DNA from: Gavia stellata
Taxonomy: Eukaryota > Chordata > Aves > Gaviiformes > Gaviidae
Assembly: GCF_030936135.1 (NCBI RefSeq)
Contig: NC_082595.1
Location: 105,131,334-105,195,333, forward strand
Reading direction: 5' to 3'
DNA: 64,000 bases
Below the pieces are notes generated by a model. The model had not been told where the DNA came from and did no database searches. It saw nothing but the letters and a program-made list of their open reading frames with translations. The translations under genes and the position numbers were made by a program. Every line of letters starts with the position of its first letter. The first letter of the stretch is position 1. Below, piece after piece: positions 1-13,900 of the stretch.

Positions 1-1758
1 ATTATAATATTGGGAAAGCAATTAATGCCTCCACCCCATACACTTTACAGCTTCTTACCCTGGCCTCAGAAAGACACTAATACATAAGGGATTTTATTTT
101 TTTTAAAAATGTTGTATCAGTAACAACTAGAATTTCATCATTCTTTATTTGAGCTCACTACTCTACCATTTCTCATCTACTACTTAATTAGCCTATATTT
201 TCATTATCTGAAGTATTTGCAAACAGTTGACAAAACAATAGTGGTGTATAAATAATAACCTTGGCCAAGATGTTTCATTGATAAGGAAGAAAACAACAGG
301 GTATTCGCCAGGCCAAGTCAATTATTTGGCCACCTGGCCTGAACACCTAGTTACTGCTCTCTATGGTGATTATAGTAGAATTCCAGTGGAAATCTACTAT
401 AATTTTATAATAATTGTAAGAAGGCAGAAACTTTCACTTCCTTTCTTTCAAGCTGTTTAAATGTAAATCTAAAGGCTGAAATCCAGCCTAGAAAAAAGTC
501 AATGGAAGTTCTGGTCACAGAAGTCAGTAAAGTCAAGGTTCCATTATGAGCGTTCCTTTCAATTTTAAACAATTCTTCTAAAATATCTGTGATGTGCGAA
601 ATAAGCACTTCAAGTAAAATCATGCTATAGTTTACTATCAAAGAAAATAGCGTTGGAGGGGACCTGGAAAAATCCACCTGCTCTGCCAGGCAAGAACAAA
701 CTACACAATATCTAAATCATTCCTGACAGACATTTCTCTAACCTGTTCTTAAAAACCTCCAATGATTACAGGACACACTGTTATCAGTATAAGTTCATAT
801 ATAGACTTCAGTACCATGATCTTATCAAATTACAATCTTCATGGTAGACTTTTTCCTATTGTTGATGAGGAGAGGGAGATTCAACTGCAACTAGAAAAAT
901 AAATGTAACTCAATATAAATTTGTAAACTGATACCAAGTAGTTACTGAGTAAATTGAAAAAGAAAATTAAATTAATAAAAGATTCAACAGAATACATTTA
1001 ACAATAAAGATCATACTTGGTAATTAATTGTTTATGTTTAAATCATTTTCCAAGCACTAGAGCAAGCAGTCTCTCACAGATGTGACTATTAAAACCTGTT
1101 TTACAGGTGAGAAAATTGAGGCATATTAAGTGACCTGCCCAGGGCCACACAGAAATAATATTTCAAGAAAAGTATTTCTGGCTCCCATTCCTATGCTCAG
1201 ACCAGACCATGCCTCCCTCTGACCTACTTTGTCTGCACAGTAAATGTCAAAAAGTGACACCCACCCTATGTGAATTACTAACAAATGGTAAAAAACAAAA
1301 ACAAAAAAAAGAAAGCTACAAACTTTTGATATTTTATGATCAAAATCATACAAGCAAGATCTAGAAAGCTCCCAAGCATTGTTGCTAATCACCAATTTAC
1401 TTCACATCTAGGGTATCACTACGGAAACAGGTTACTAAGAAACAAACTAGGGTGTGGATTTACGGCACGTCAGCCACTCTGCAGTAACTGCCAACATACA
1501 CAGCTTTATCCAGGTGTAAACACAGAGTAGCTTACTCCTCAATGAAAGTCTGGAAAGCTGCTTTGCATTTAGAGCTTGGATAATATAGGCAGTTACAGCA
1601 CAGGACCCAGCCTGTAACTCAAACCACAATCTAGCTTGCCTCAACACTAATACATTCCCACAGTAAAACACATAGATGGCACTGGAAGACAGGTTTTTCT
1701 AACTTTTTAAAAAATCATTGAGATGCTTTGTGAATACAACTGAAGTATCCCCACATAC
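1..1758 (-). other. ATAD2B: ATAD2B intron 4 (partial)
   Basis: AT-rich intronic sequence with no further ATAD2B exon recognised. It contains a MIR-like relic at about 1090-1215. Short open frames here look like chance. Confidence 0.7.
1090..1215 (+). repeat. MIR-like SINE relic
   Basis: The stretch TTTTACAGGTGAGAAAATTG, then GAGGCATATTAAGTGACC and CCCAGGGCCACACAG, follows the remembered MIR core (tttacagatgaggaaactgaggc ... aagtgacttgcccaaggtcacacag) in order and spacing. It is diverged, as expected of an ancient amniote SINE. Confidence 0.7.
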
Positions 1759-1912
1759 CTGTTTACTAGCTGATCAAACAATAAACTCTGATTCAAAGTT
1801 TCAAATCTGTTTTTCCTGGACCGACAACTTTTTCTGACTTCTATATCTCCGTTTATGCAAGCATGGTCCCCATCTCCCTTTTTTTCCCCTCGAAGGGGAT
1901 GGCTTTTCAGAG
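1759..1912 (-). CDS. ATAD2B: ATAD2B coding exon 4
   Basis: A 154-nt exon. The acceptor is TTTCTCTTAG and the donor is CAG|GTATGTG at 1758-1757. It encodes LKSHPLRGEKKGDGDHACIN, then GDIEVRKSCRSRKNRFETLN, then QSLLFDQLVN plus two bases. It matches human ATAD2B almost residue for residue as remembered. The next exon (human STAEAVLQEMDN region) was not found between 1 and 1758, so it probably lies off the left edge. Confidence 0.92.
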
Positions 1913-4900
1913 CTAAGAGAAATTTGTATTACTACTTCAAAATGCAGGAAACAACATTTTCACAAACAAGAATTAATAAGAGAATACTTAGCAAGGACAA
2001 TAAACCAAAAGTTATGGAGCACAGTATGAGCACCCTTGTATTCACTAAATAAAATATATTTTATAAATTCCTATCAAAGTGGTTTTACAAGCTATTTCTT
2101 CAGACTCAAGCTTGTTTCCTTATACGATAATCTTACTTTATGATGAAAATTTGGCATTCAAATATCCATTCAATATTTTTAAGTTAACACCAATACTAAA
2201 ATGCACACTTGGTCCACAGTTTCAATTCTTAGTCTTTCAAATACAGTATCAAAAGGTCAGATACAGATTTGCTTGTGAAATCAGTATGTTGTATCAGCTG
2301 CTCTGTACAATGCCAAACAAAAAGAGATCCCCCTCCTGATTGTTCCTTAGGCACCACAATAAATAATAAACAGAGCAAATATGCTTAATGGATTAACACT
2401 CACATAGAGTCAACACAGAACTAAACAAGACATAATTGATGAAAAAGGGACACAAAAGACAAAGTGGTTTTAGCTGAGATATCAATGAGATGGCAAGTTT
2501 GTAAGGTACAAGCATATAGGAAAATTGTTCAAGGTAGCAGGAGCTGCAGACAAGGCAGGTCTCTCTAAACCATTAGTAGAATTAAGTGATGTTAAGAACC
2601 ACAGAAGGCCAAATTTTAAATGAGCAAAGAGAGTAAGTAAATTAAAGAGACCAGCTGAGAGAGGAAGGCCAAAATTAGTTCGTAACAGTAAATTTGGGAA
2701 TCAAGGAGAACATCAAGATCACGGCCAAGAGGTCTGAATTGAGAAGAGAAATGGAATTTCATCTAAGAATGTTCCCCATGTCCACAGAGAGCATCCAAGA
2801 TGTTGACAGAAGAAAACTGAGCCAAAACAGTAACTTTTCTAGTCAAAAGGGTCAGAGTAATCAGCAAAGTTACCAAAAATATATGCAACTGAAAATCATT
2901 GACATAAAATTGTTAAATGTAGAAGTAGATACAAAAAAGTCCACTGTAATACACTTACATAAGCTACGTCCATTTGGTAGTGTAGCACCAGGCTGAGAAG
3001 TTAACCTAGGAAACAATTACATTAGACCCACAAATAATGTTAACACCCCTTAGCCCAGCAAGTTACCCACTGCCCATAGAACTTTAGACATGGAATGTTA
3101 TTAGATGCACCATGGCTTCCAAACCTTTGTGACACGTAGCCTCCTAGGAGTCTGCAACATTGTAACTCTGGAATGAGAACAGAACTGCCAAACAGCAATT
3201 CTATGAATCCCCCCCCAACTATCTGAACAACTCTTTTATTAATCCCTCCAATGTTCCCTCATGCCATGTCCTACTATTAACTCTCCCCTTAAGTTTCAGA
3301 ACAGAAGCTTGATACAGCTCTTCAAAGGTAATTATCATTCAAACACTTTGGATAAACAAGTAGAAGCAGCAAAACTTTTGGGAAAAGTCTTAGTGACTCA
3401 AGATCACTATTAGGCCCAGCGCTTCGGATTTTGGCAGAAAACAACAAAAAAATCCTCAGATGCAAAGACATGTCGCAGTTGCTTCTACATGAGTAACAAC
3501 ATGAGTTTCAGTATCCTGGCCAAATTTCGTTTGACACAGTCATCTAAATTCTCCCAGCCACATTAAATATTTTCTTGTTTCTTAGCATTTCTAATAGGTA
3601 CAGTACAAGTCTAGTCTTATAAACAAAAGAAATAGAAGGTGGATGAGTTCAATACATTCCCAGATGTCCTTGGCACATAAAAAGTTATATTTATTCTTTT
3701 TAAAAGGGAAAAACAAACAAAAAAAGATATTTTAAGATTTACATAGCTTTTAAATATACTTCATCCTAGCAGACGACAGTCCAGTATTGAATTACAGTCA
3801 TTCTTACATACAAAGCACTGCAAGAACAATTTTGATTTGTACATAAATATGAAATATATATCTACAAAAGAAGGAGTATTAACTGAAAGTTCATGGCCCA
3901 GGAACATACTGTCTATACTGTCTCATAACTACTTGTAATCATGTGAAGAACCTTATGAACACAAGAATGCTTTGTAAAATGTTATTAATCAGACTTATGA
4001 AAGAGAAGTAATGAGTTTCATTTTAAGTTGTAAAAATGTGGCAGGATTGAGACTATATTTAATAAAATACAGTAATTTAACTTGAGTCCTTGTAACCAAA
4101 CAGGGAAGAGAGGCTGAAAATGACAATGGAAAGAAAGAAACTTGACCATTATCCATTCCTTAAAGATGAGGATAACATTGATTTCCTAATTAAAATGTCA
4201 TGTCTTCTTATATCTTGAGTACATAAAAATACCAATTAAGTCACTAAACTTGGATGTATCAAGAATCTAGAATTCAGACTGCATCTCAAATAAAATTATT
4301 TTCCATTTTTACACAGATTTGCATAGAAAGGAAACACAGAGATGAGAGGATTGATGTAACCATGCTCCTGAAGTCTTAAACTAAAAGAAAATTGTATGAA
4401 AATAACACACTTCAAAAACACACTTTTGAACGTGAGCTGCAGCTCACAGCAGAAATAGCGTAAGCGGGTTAACGATACAGGAAAAATTGGTAAGACTTCA
4501 TTTTTCTCTTGGCACCAAGTTACCTGGACTGTCCAGTTGAGATGCTCCATTCCTCTCGCTGCCCAGTACTGCGTGATTTTGATTTCTCTTTGCACACAGG
4601 ATCAGCATGTTTTGAGGTACGTTTGGCGGGAGGAGATATGTGGCTATCACTCAAACTACCATCACTACCTTCATCTTTCTGAAAAGAAAAAAGCATCAGA
4701 CCATACTTAATTGGCTCACTTATATACATCCTTACAGAAAAACAGGAAACTTAAGCTTAGTAAAAGGGAAGTCTCTATCAAACTCTTAGTAACCAGCTTG
4801 TATAAAATATCTAAAATGTTTATTCTGAAAACATTACTGGAAACTATGAAAATATTTAGGTTTTAATATTAAACTTTTCTATAATATTTTACATTTATTT

Positions 4901-7900
4901 CTGAACAAGCATTCTGTTTCTTTAACCCACTGTATTTTGTACATCATACATGATGATACTGCTACTCTTACCCCACTTGCAAAAGAACTAATAGCGCAGT
5001 AAAGAGAAAAAAGGACTGAGGAAAATTAAGATACTTAGAAATACAGCATTAATTTATTCTACTGACATTATCTTTAAAATGCTCAAACAGTCACATTATG
5101 CTCTTCCTTCTTTGCAATCCCTTGTTCTCTTCTTTAGGCTGTAGAACACACAGCTAGGAGTAACTGAAACTGGACTTTATACTTTTACAGCACTTTTTGT
5201 CTAGTGCGTTCATTAACAGCACTATACACACTAGCAACATTAGTCTTAACACCTTTAAGAAGCACCCAAACACTGTCAGAGGGGTTTTTTTTCTGTTGTG
5301 CTTATCAGAGGTAATGCAGACAGAAACTCAAAGACAGTAGCAAGTAGCTTCAGAGCTGTACATAACAAGTGGACAGACAGCAAACTTTGGGAGGATCTGC
5401 TTCTGTTAAGGTGAACTACAAAAAAAAAAATCAAGGTTCTATAAACCACAAATTCAGCTCATGGAAACAGGCTTGATTAAAAAACTAAACATATTCTCTT
5501 GCAACCACAGAGTAACCAGTTTCCAAATATTCTGGTCCAGGTGTTGTTAGTAAGCACTTAAACTAAGAACAGAAGATACTTTTACTTATATGCAAGGAGA
5601 TGACCACTGTTTGTTCATCAGGCTTATTAACAACAACAACAATCTGATTTGTACTCCAGATAATTCAACATCATCATGTCTCACATACTCAAGAAAATTA
5701 AAAAAAAAAAAAAAGGCTTTTTCTTAAAGAGAGGAAGAAAGCACAGTATTTAGAAAGTGGCAAAGCCTGAAGAAATCCACATGTACGGGTGCAGTTCAAC
5801 AAGACAACTCAGCACCACTGAACCTGGGGGCTGGCCCACGCACTCCCTTGCCTGGCTACACAGCACAACTCCAAACTCTTTTGATCATCATCCGATGTTT
5901 CCCTGACCCACCCATAAACCAAATAAGCTCACTAAAGTTTCAAAAGTTCACTTTCCTTCTGTTAGATTAGCTTCCTACCTAGTTAGTGAGCTAAATCATT
6001 TCAATAAGGGATCAGACAAGTACAAAATGTAATGCAAGCAAAAACACAAGGTGAGGACGGGACCACTGTCTGCAGGAACAGAAAGCTGCGAGTGACATAG
6101 GCTGTCTGCATCATGCCTTAATATTTTGTCCCCCAATATATATTTTTAACAAATATTAACGAATATTAAGTACTTATAATACTACTAATAAATTAATATG
6201 GTATTTGTTATGACATAGTATTTATTTACTGAATATGTTATCTGTGATTCTTATTTGTACTATAAATACTTGTAAATACTTTTGAAAATACTAAAAAATA
6301 CTAAATACTAAAAACTAGTATGAAATGCTAACCAGCCCATGTTCACATCTCTTTTTAAAAGTAGTTTTGGTAATTGTTAGCCTGTCAAGGTAAATCCAGG
6401 GAAAGAAAGAGGTCTATATTAAGATTCAATCTTAGGACTCATTTAATCCTAGTAAAAAAAGCAAAACAAAACCCACACTTTTTTCTTCCTCATTATTTCA
6501 CTTCTTCAGGAAGCACAACAATGTAACTCAAAATAATATCTGTATTAGAAGATCGTAACTAAAACTTTAAATTAGATGAAGCAGAATTTGGGATCTAAAA
6601 CTAAAACTTAGTCAAAGTTGTAGCAGAGGTAACTACCACCACTCCTAAACACAAAAACACCTGCACCTTGCATAGCACTGTAAAATACATGTGCAGCCAC
6701 CCAGCTGTTTTCCATAACACACTGCAACTACAAAATACCAACTTTTCACAAAATTTTAATAGCGTACATATTCACTTCTGAATACTGTAAGCATTTGTGC
6801 ATGTACTTTTTACCTTAATCAGCCACAAGTTTATTTGTGGACTTACAAAAATAAATCATTCCTAAGTCAATTTTAGTAACTACTTTCTGAAATTACAAAA
6901 GCTACCCTGTGCAGGGTAGAAGCAGAGTTTCAAGGTAAGCCACAGAACCAGTTTTAAACCGGCTAGGTGAGACAAAGAAAATGAAGCTAAGAAAGAGGAA
7001 CAAGCATGTGACGAAGCTTTACGAGGACTAACAGTAAAGCTATTTTGCAAGCAGTGAAATTAATAATGCATAGGTTCCTATACTCCATTTCTATCTCTTC
7101 CCATGAAAAATCCTACCTCCTCCCAGGCCTCCTATGACCACCTTTCTCTGCATTTTCTCCAGTTCCCTGCCTCTGGTCCCAAAGTCTCAAAATTAGCAAC
7201 TATTCCTTGTTTGTCCTGTCTACTTACTGGTCAAATGCAATACAGCTATGTAGTTACTTCTGAGCTACATGCATGCCAAGTGGTCAGCTGGCAGGTAAAA
7301 AAAAATATTAGCGATTAACCTGGAGACAAAAACTGCTACTTCAGGTCTCCCTCTGCTACTGAGTTACTAATATTCACAGTTTATAAAAGCTGAGTGTCTT
7401 TGAGATCTCTAATACTGTCAATGATCAGATACTGGCCAATAGCTTCAAAAACTGGAAGGGCAGGCTAACTGTCAACGTGACCAGATCAGTGCAGTTCCCT
7501 AAGGAACTAGACTAGCAATGAAGGGGTTTACTTAACAGAGGCAATAATTTCTTGTTATTCTTTGTTTAGGATATTATTTTCAGCTGAGCCTCATTTGTCT
7601 GCATATTAACTCTACACAGTAACTTAGCAAGTACAAAGCAAGTCTAAACTTTAAGATAGTCAAGCCCAAATACTAACTTAAGTTAGCGCACCCACTGTAG
7701 AAGATGCACTAACATACAAAATATTTTAACGTGAAGTAGTGACAAAGCTACTACAATGCGAAATCATTGACATTTTAAATATATTAACAAGAATCCAAGC
7801 TCCATTTTCCAGTTAACAGACAATCTTAAAAACTCAAGCTCTATGGAATCAAATCACACCTAGACTTCCATCCAGAACTTTCACCTACCTACAGTAAAAT

Positions 7901-10900
7901 ATGGAGATGGAGCTTTCATTACACTCAAGAGATTAGCCAAACTGGGATATGCTAGAACAAGAAAAGAAATTAATTTCAATTTGAGAAGCCTTTACAGAGA
8001 GCAGTCTATCCACCCCTTCCTCCCATTTATAGCAAAAGAGGTCTAACTATTCCACTGTACTCAACTTGCTCCCTCAAGTAACTGGGTCTCAAACCATTTA
8101 TACCTTTAATGGTTAAAAATAGTACCTCAGTTTCAACCCAGAAACTTATTATTTAACAGTACACACCATGAAAATGTTCTGGGACCAGAAAGAGAAATGT
8201 ATAACACATGCATCAAACTTAAAAATTGAGAAATGAATAATGTAATTGCAGAAGTAGGAACCAATGCACTGAACTCAGAGCTCCTAATGAAACACTGGCA
8301 CTGAGGCAAACGCACTCACATGCTGAGAGAATGCAGAGAATATGAATTAATAAAATCCTAACCATGTCAGAAATTGCCTGAAAGCATACCAAAGCCACAA
8401 AGAAAAAGTAAGCACAGAGGAATCAAAAAAATTAGTTTACATAGTGTCAGGAAGTACAAAGAGGTAAACAAAATTTAGTGCAACGGTACTGATCTAACAG
8501 AAATGAGAGACCCACCAAACTCCAGCTGTGACCCAGCACAACCAGCACCTAGCACAGCTTCTTATGGAAAGCACTCTCACTAATAATAAGTAAGGCAAGA
8601 ACTGGAGTTAACAGGATACCATCCATGGTTGAGACTGGCAAAACATAGTCTTCATTATCTTTGGATTCAACAGTAAAATGGAATGTGACAGCTGAATGAA
8701 TATTGCAAATTAGCTGTTGAGCAAAGATTCAACAGCGAGAGTCTTGCGGACGTAGTGGGGCAAACTGGTAACATACCTTCACTGAAAGCAGTTGAATGAT
8801 GGTAGCGATAAATCTGGAAACCAAATCTAAAATGACTAAGTAAATAAAGCAATAAAATAAATATAGCTGCATACTTATCTCTATGTTTTCTCTACTTTGT
8901 ATGAAAAGGAGAAAGATGGAAAACATGTTTATTATAATACACACATTCATGAAAAAGTTACACAAACACTGATATACAGTATTACCTGTAGTCTCTTCCA
9001 TATCCATTCCTAAATTTCAAAATAATAAATTTGATACTAATAGAGCTTTATTTATAACATTTAGAGACAAGTCCTTAAATTTTGAAAGAACACAAACTAG
9101 AAATCAATGAATAGAACTGACTTCTTCCTTCTCAATCTATCCTCTTAGAAAAAAGTGACTACACTGATACAGTCTTTCAGCATGACTGAAGGACACACAT
9201 TCCAAGGGAGTCCTCACCCAGAGGGGCTTGCCTTCAAGTGTATCACACGGACCAGCTAGCTAAAGCACGACAGCTGATTAATTTTCAAGTTAAAATACAA
9301 AGACTACTTCTAGCATATTGAAGGGGAGGGGGTAGGGTTTTTTGTTTCTTCTGTTTTTAAGTTGAATCTCCTGGCCAAGACAATGTCTAAAGAACTCCTC
9401 ACTACACTGCTGGTCTGAACATCCCAAGATAACCATAATCCAGCAGTCTTGGTAATACAGGACGAGTACGAACCATCTCTATCACGGTCATCTCCAAGTA
9501 CATGAACACAAGTTCACTGAGTTTTTGAGTAAGGGATGACCTAACATCCAAACCACAACCACACCTTGCAATTTTTGAAGACGACTCCATCTGGTTTGCC
9601 ACAGGTTCAGCTGTTTTAAAACACAGGCATGCAGACATGAGTATTTGAGTTTTCCACCATGGTCAAACTTGCTCTCCTTGCCATGCATTTTGTGGGTCAC
9701 ACCCTTCTTCTGACTAACTCTCTGCCACACCTAGAAAGTTGGCATGATTGCTCATACGACTTCACAAATCGCACATGAGAGTTTTCAACCCAGTGTTTTA
9801 AACCTTTCAGCATCTGCATTCTCCTCTTTTCTATGACCTCTTCCCATGTCCGAGACGTGAAATTAAGACACAATTCAATCTTCAACTGATCAACCCTATT
9901 CCTCCACATTTTGTTAAAAGCACAAACTATTTTAATTAGTTTTTCTTTTTGAACCGCTGAACAAGCATGAAACACCCTGAAATTTGATTTTGTCTTAATA
10001 ATAACAAAATAAACATTTTCAAGACATCTGTTTCCACTACAGGTTTTCAAAAACCTCTACTTCTAACTTTAGTTAATTCTTAGCTTCTGATATTTAAAAG
10101 TAACTTTCTCCTCTCCATTTCACACTCTGAAAAGACAATAATGACTTCAGACATCTCTGAATCTTATTTTTACCAACTTTGGAGAAACTGAATCCAGGTC
10201 CTCCAGTTACTTCTAACATAATTCAAAATGCATCTTGTGATTAACAACACATCTTCTCAGATGTCCCAGAATACTAATAATCTGGATGAATATTTTAAGA
10301 GTACATGTGAAAAAAATCTGATCTACCTTTTCCCCTACCAGTTCATGCAAAGTTCTTGCGGAAATGGGCTGCCCATTAAAAGAAATAAAATACATACTCA
10401 GTGATATTTAATGCATTTAATAAACATTTTTATCCCACTGGTATAAAAAGATGAAAGTTGTCTTTCCACAATAAAAACTTCTTTTCATGAAAAAAATGTG
10501 GCTGTGTCCCCAGTGTACCAACTAATTAAGCTGATCACTTATCTTTGCCCTCAGATAACTATTCAGTTAACAAATAACTTGCTCCTTCTGCATTTAAACT
10601 ATAACATCATTTCAAACATACCAATAAAATACACCAAAAACACTCTCTATCTGTCTGTCCAGTGATTCTGGATAAGCCACCTGCTCCCTTGTGTATCAGT
10701 TTCTGCAAAGGTAAAAAATATGGATTAAAACATTAACTACTACAAATTTATTGCATTAAAGTTCTATGTTAAGATCTATTGTTGAAAGTTAGGCAAGAGC
10801 TAGGTATCCTTCCTAATGCATTTTTGGGCTAGACATACTAAGCAATTAAAAAAAGCAAAAGACTTCACAATTTCTTCGAGATATTTTAAGTTTTGCTCTT

Positions 10901-13900
10901 ATTTGATTCCAAGTTCTAGTAACTAGATCGAACTTTCTACCATGACTGCGATAATGTCATCTGACCGGAATCTAGCAAATCCCTTCAAATCCTATTTCAA
11001 TTTTTTTAAAGTTCACCACTTTGCTTTACAGCATCTTCACAAACAAAGAAACAAAACAAAAAAAAGGACTGAAACAGTCCTTATGCTCAGTACAAATTTT
11101 CAGTAGCTGAAACACCCTCATCAGCATGCTCAAACTAGAGACCACACCTTGCCTTACGCACCTACACTATGTCCTAATTTCAAGATGACAGATTGCACTA
11201 CCCACTCTGTCCAGCACCAACACATCCTCACAACCTCCTCTCCCCTCCCCACCCCATCCCACATTCTCCGGCAAATGCCCTTAGCCCCTCTTCTATGGGA
11301 GGACTGATTACCTGCTTGGTGGGAAGAGGTAAGACCTGATACACTTGTCTGGGGGAAGAAGGTAACATGACTCAACTCCAGGTCACAGCATAATACAGCA
11401 GACTGTATTAATGTCAGTACACCATGTACTGCTGCCTGCTAAACATCTACCTTTGTGTCCTAAAAATCCAGTGTAAGTGTATTGCCTGTGCCTTCAAATG
11501 ACAAGAAGCTGGAAAAAATGTATTTGGATTAAAGCACATTAACTACCTTAAGAAGAACTTCCAAGTTTCATTAAGGACCTCGTGTGTTAACCTTACTAAT
11601 AGCTTGAAAAGAGACAAAGTTGGCTTAAAAGAACCCATCTTCTCGTCAAAGTTCTCTAATTTCCACTTGTTTGCACACAGTCATTTATCAGACATCGGCT
11701 CTCCACAGGTGTTAAGGAAAAATAACAAGATTCATGCTTAAGTGCTTGATGATCTTGGAATAAACAACTATTAATGCTGTATTTTGTTGGTGATAATGAT
11801 AGTAAAGAATGCCTCAATTGCAGGATGATCTAAATTCTTTTAACATTCAACTTCCTTTTTTTTTTTCAGTAAACAATGCTTACATCAATAATAGCCATTA
11901 AGAATATAAAGAATACCATCATCTAGACTTTTTCAGAAGAATAAATTCTTCCCAACTCATTCAGGTGAAAAAACATATTTTTTGCATGAGATGATCTGCT
12001 TCATTTTTCAATAGATTTCTGTTCTATTTCCTGCAACTCTTCAATTCTAGAATTCAGGTTATTTAATAAATGTGAAAGCTTTTGGAAAAGTTAAAAGCTT
12101 ACAAATTAAAAGTAGAAACCACTACCTACAACACTGTTTACTGTGTATTTTCACACTTGCAACCATTCCCCCCACCTAGAATAGAAAAAGACACCTGTTC
12201 GTATCCAGGTTGAATGCCTTTCAATGGCTTTTGATCTAACATTCAAAAAACTCTTGCAATCTATGGGCTACTTGTAGGTTCATGAAAGAAAGGGAGAATG
12301 AGCTACAGAGCAGCCTCTGCCAAACTATGAGAGAGCCCATAAATAGGGAGCTGAGGTTTGTCCTCACACCATCGTCATTGCCCAGCTCCAAGCATTTCCA
12401 CCATGAGTGTTCCTTTCCCCTTTGTGCCTTCCCTAATGTTAGGGTGACACTGTGAATTTTCAGCTGATAATCCCATCAGAGGGATGGAGGGGAGGCAAGG
12501 GGAAGCAGGAGAATGTGGGGACAAAGGTTAGTTTCAGCTGGACCAGTAACCTGATCCAGCTGATCAAATGACCAGGCAAGCATTAATATTGGCAAGTCTA
12601 TTCGTTTTCACAACTGCAGAGTTAACAGCTTGCAGCTCATGTGAAATCACACACCTTCAGAAGAGCAAGTCTACTGAGAAGAAGTCTCTATTTGCTGTAC
12701 AGGGGTCCACACCTCACTCAGAAGTTTTTCTAGAAGATCCACACATCGTAAGTTTTTAAAACCACTGATCTTCCTAATTTAACACTGAAGGAATACTAAA
12801 AGCAAGACATTTTTAGTCAGAATCATAGTAACAATTTCCATGAGTTTCTAGATTCTGTTAATGAAGACTTTTAAAGCAAAAATTGTATTTATGTAAACAT
12901 TTGAGAATTATTACAATTCAGAAGTGGAAAAAATTGAAACATTCAAGCAAAAACTTTTTTTCCTACCCTTAGTCCTCAAAAATCCATCTTGTTCCTGCCG
13001 AACAATCCCACCCCAAAGAAAGTCTGGAAGACATGGCCTCCTTTTAGTACTACTATAAACCTAAAAAAAAGAAGCAGAATTATCTGAATGAGGATAGCAA
13101 GCAGGAGAACAGAGAGAACCCTTGGACCAGCAGGTTCCCCAAGGTTTGGACATGACCAGGTACTTGACTCAGTAAACTAAGCAAGGAAGTGTCTGTAGCA
13201 AGTGAAGCTAACAGGAAGGTGGCCTTCTGTGTGGAAAAAAATGTGGAATTAAACACCCTCCTGTTATCTCTAGCTACAATGCACCTGAAGACAGTATTTC
13301 AAAAGAAAAAACAAATTAAAATTGTGCAAAGTTGTAATATGAAATCTTAAGAGTAATGTATTGAAATTTAAATCATAAAAACAACATTCAAGGTCTGAAA
13401 GAGAAATCAGAGAAATAATAGAAGGTAGTTATTAATAATTTGGAATGAGGGATTGCTGAAGCATGGCAACAAATTTCAGTGCAAGTAATCTCTTCCACAT
13501 GAACAGAAAGAACAGCTTCTTCATTTCAGGTTATTTAAATAGCTCGGCTCAACTACCTATCCATTTAAAATTAAGCAACTGACTGGAGGTTGGAGAAGAG
13601 CAAAAAACCCATTTCCCAGATTACCAAAAAGCCCATTTCCCAGATTATGAAAACGCCCAAACTGAAGCATCTGCTCCAAGTGCAACTGGATGCAAACTTT
13701 ACACCAAAGCTTTACATTAGTTAGGTCCTTAATATACACTACTAGAAGCATAAAAATAAAACCACAAAATTCAGAACAGGCTACAAAAACCACAGAACTT
13801 GGACAAGCTCGTAAATTCTGTATTTCTGGTAGGAGTATAAAGCTACCACCTTTATACCTAGTTCAACTGGAGTTGAAGCTATTACAGCATACACATACTC

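Noticed and set aside
9402-10050. Three overlapping minus-strand frames (78-117 codons) in ATAD2B intron 1
   Set aside because: The longest starts at TTG rather than ATG. The frames do not join into one product and no family is recognisable.
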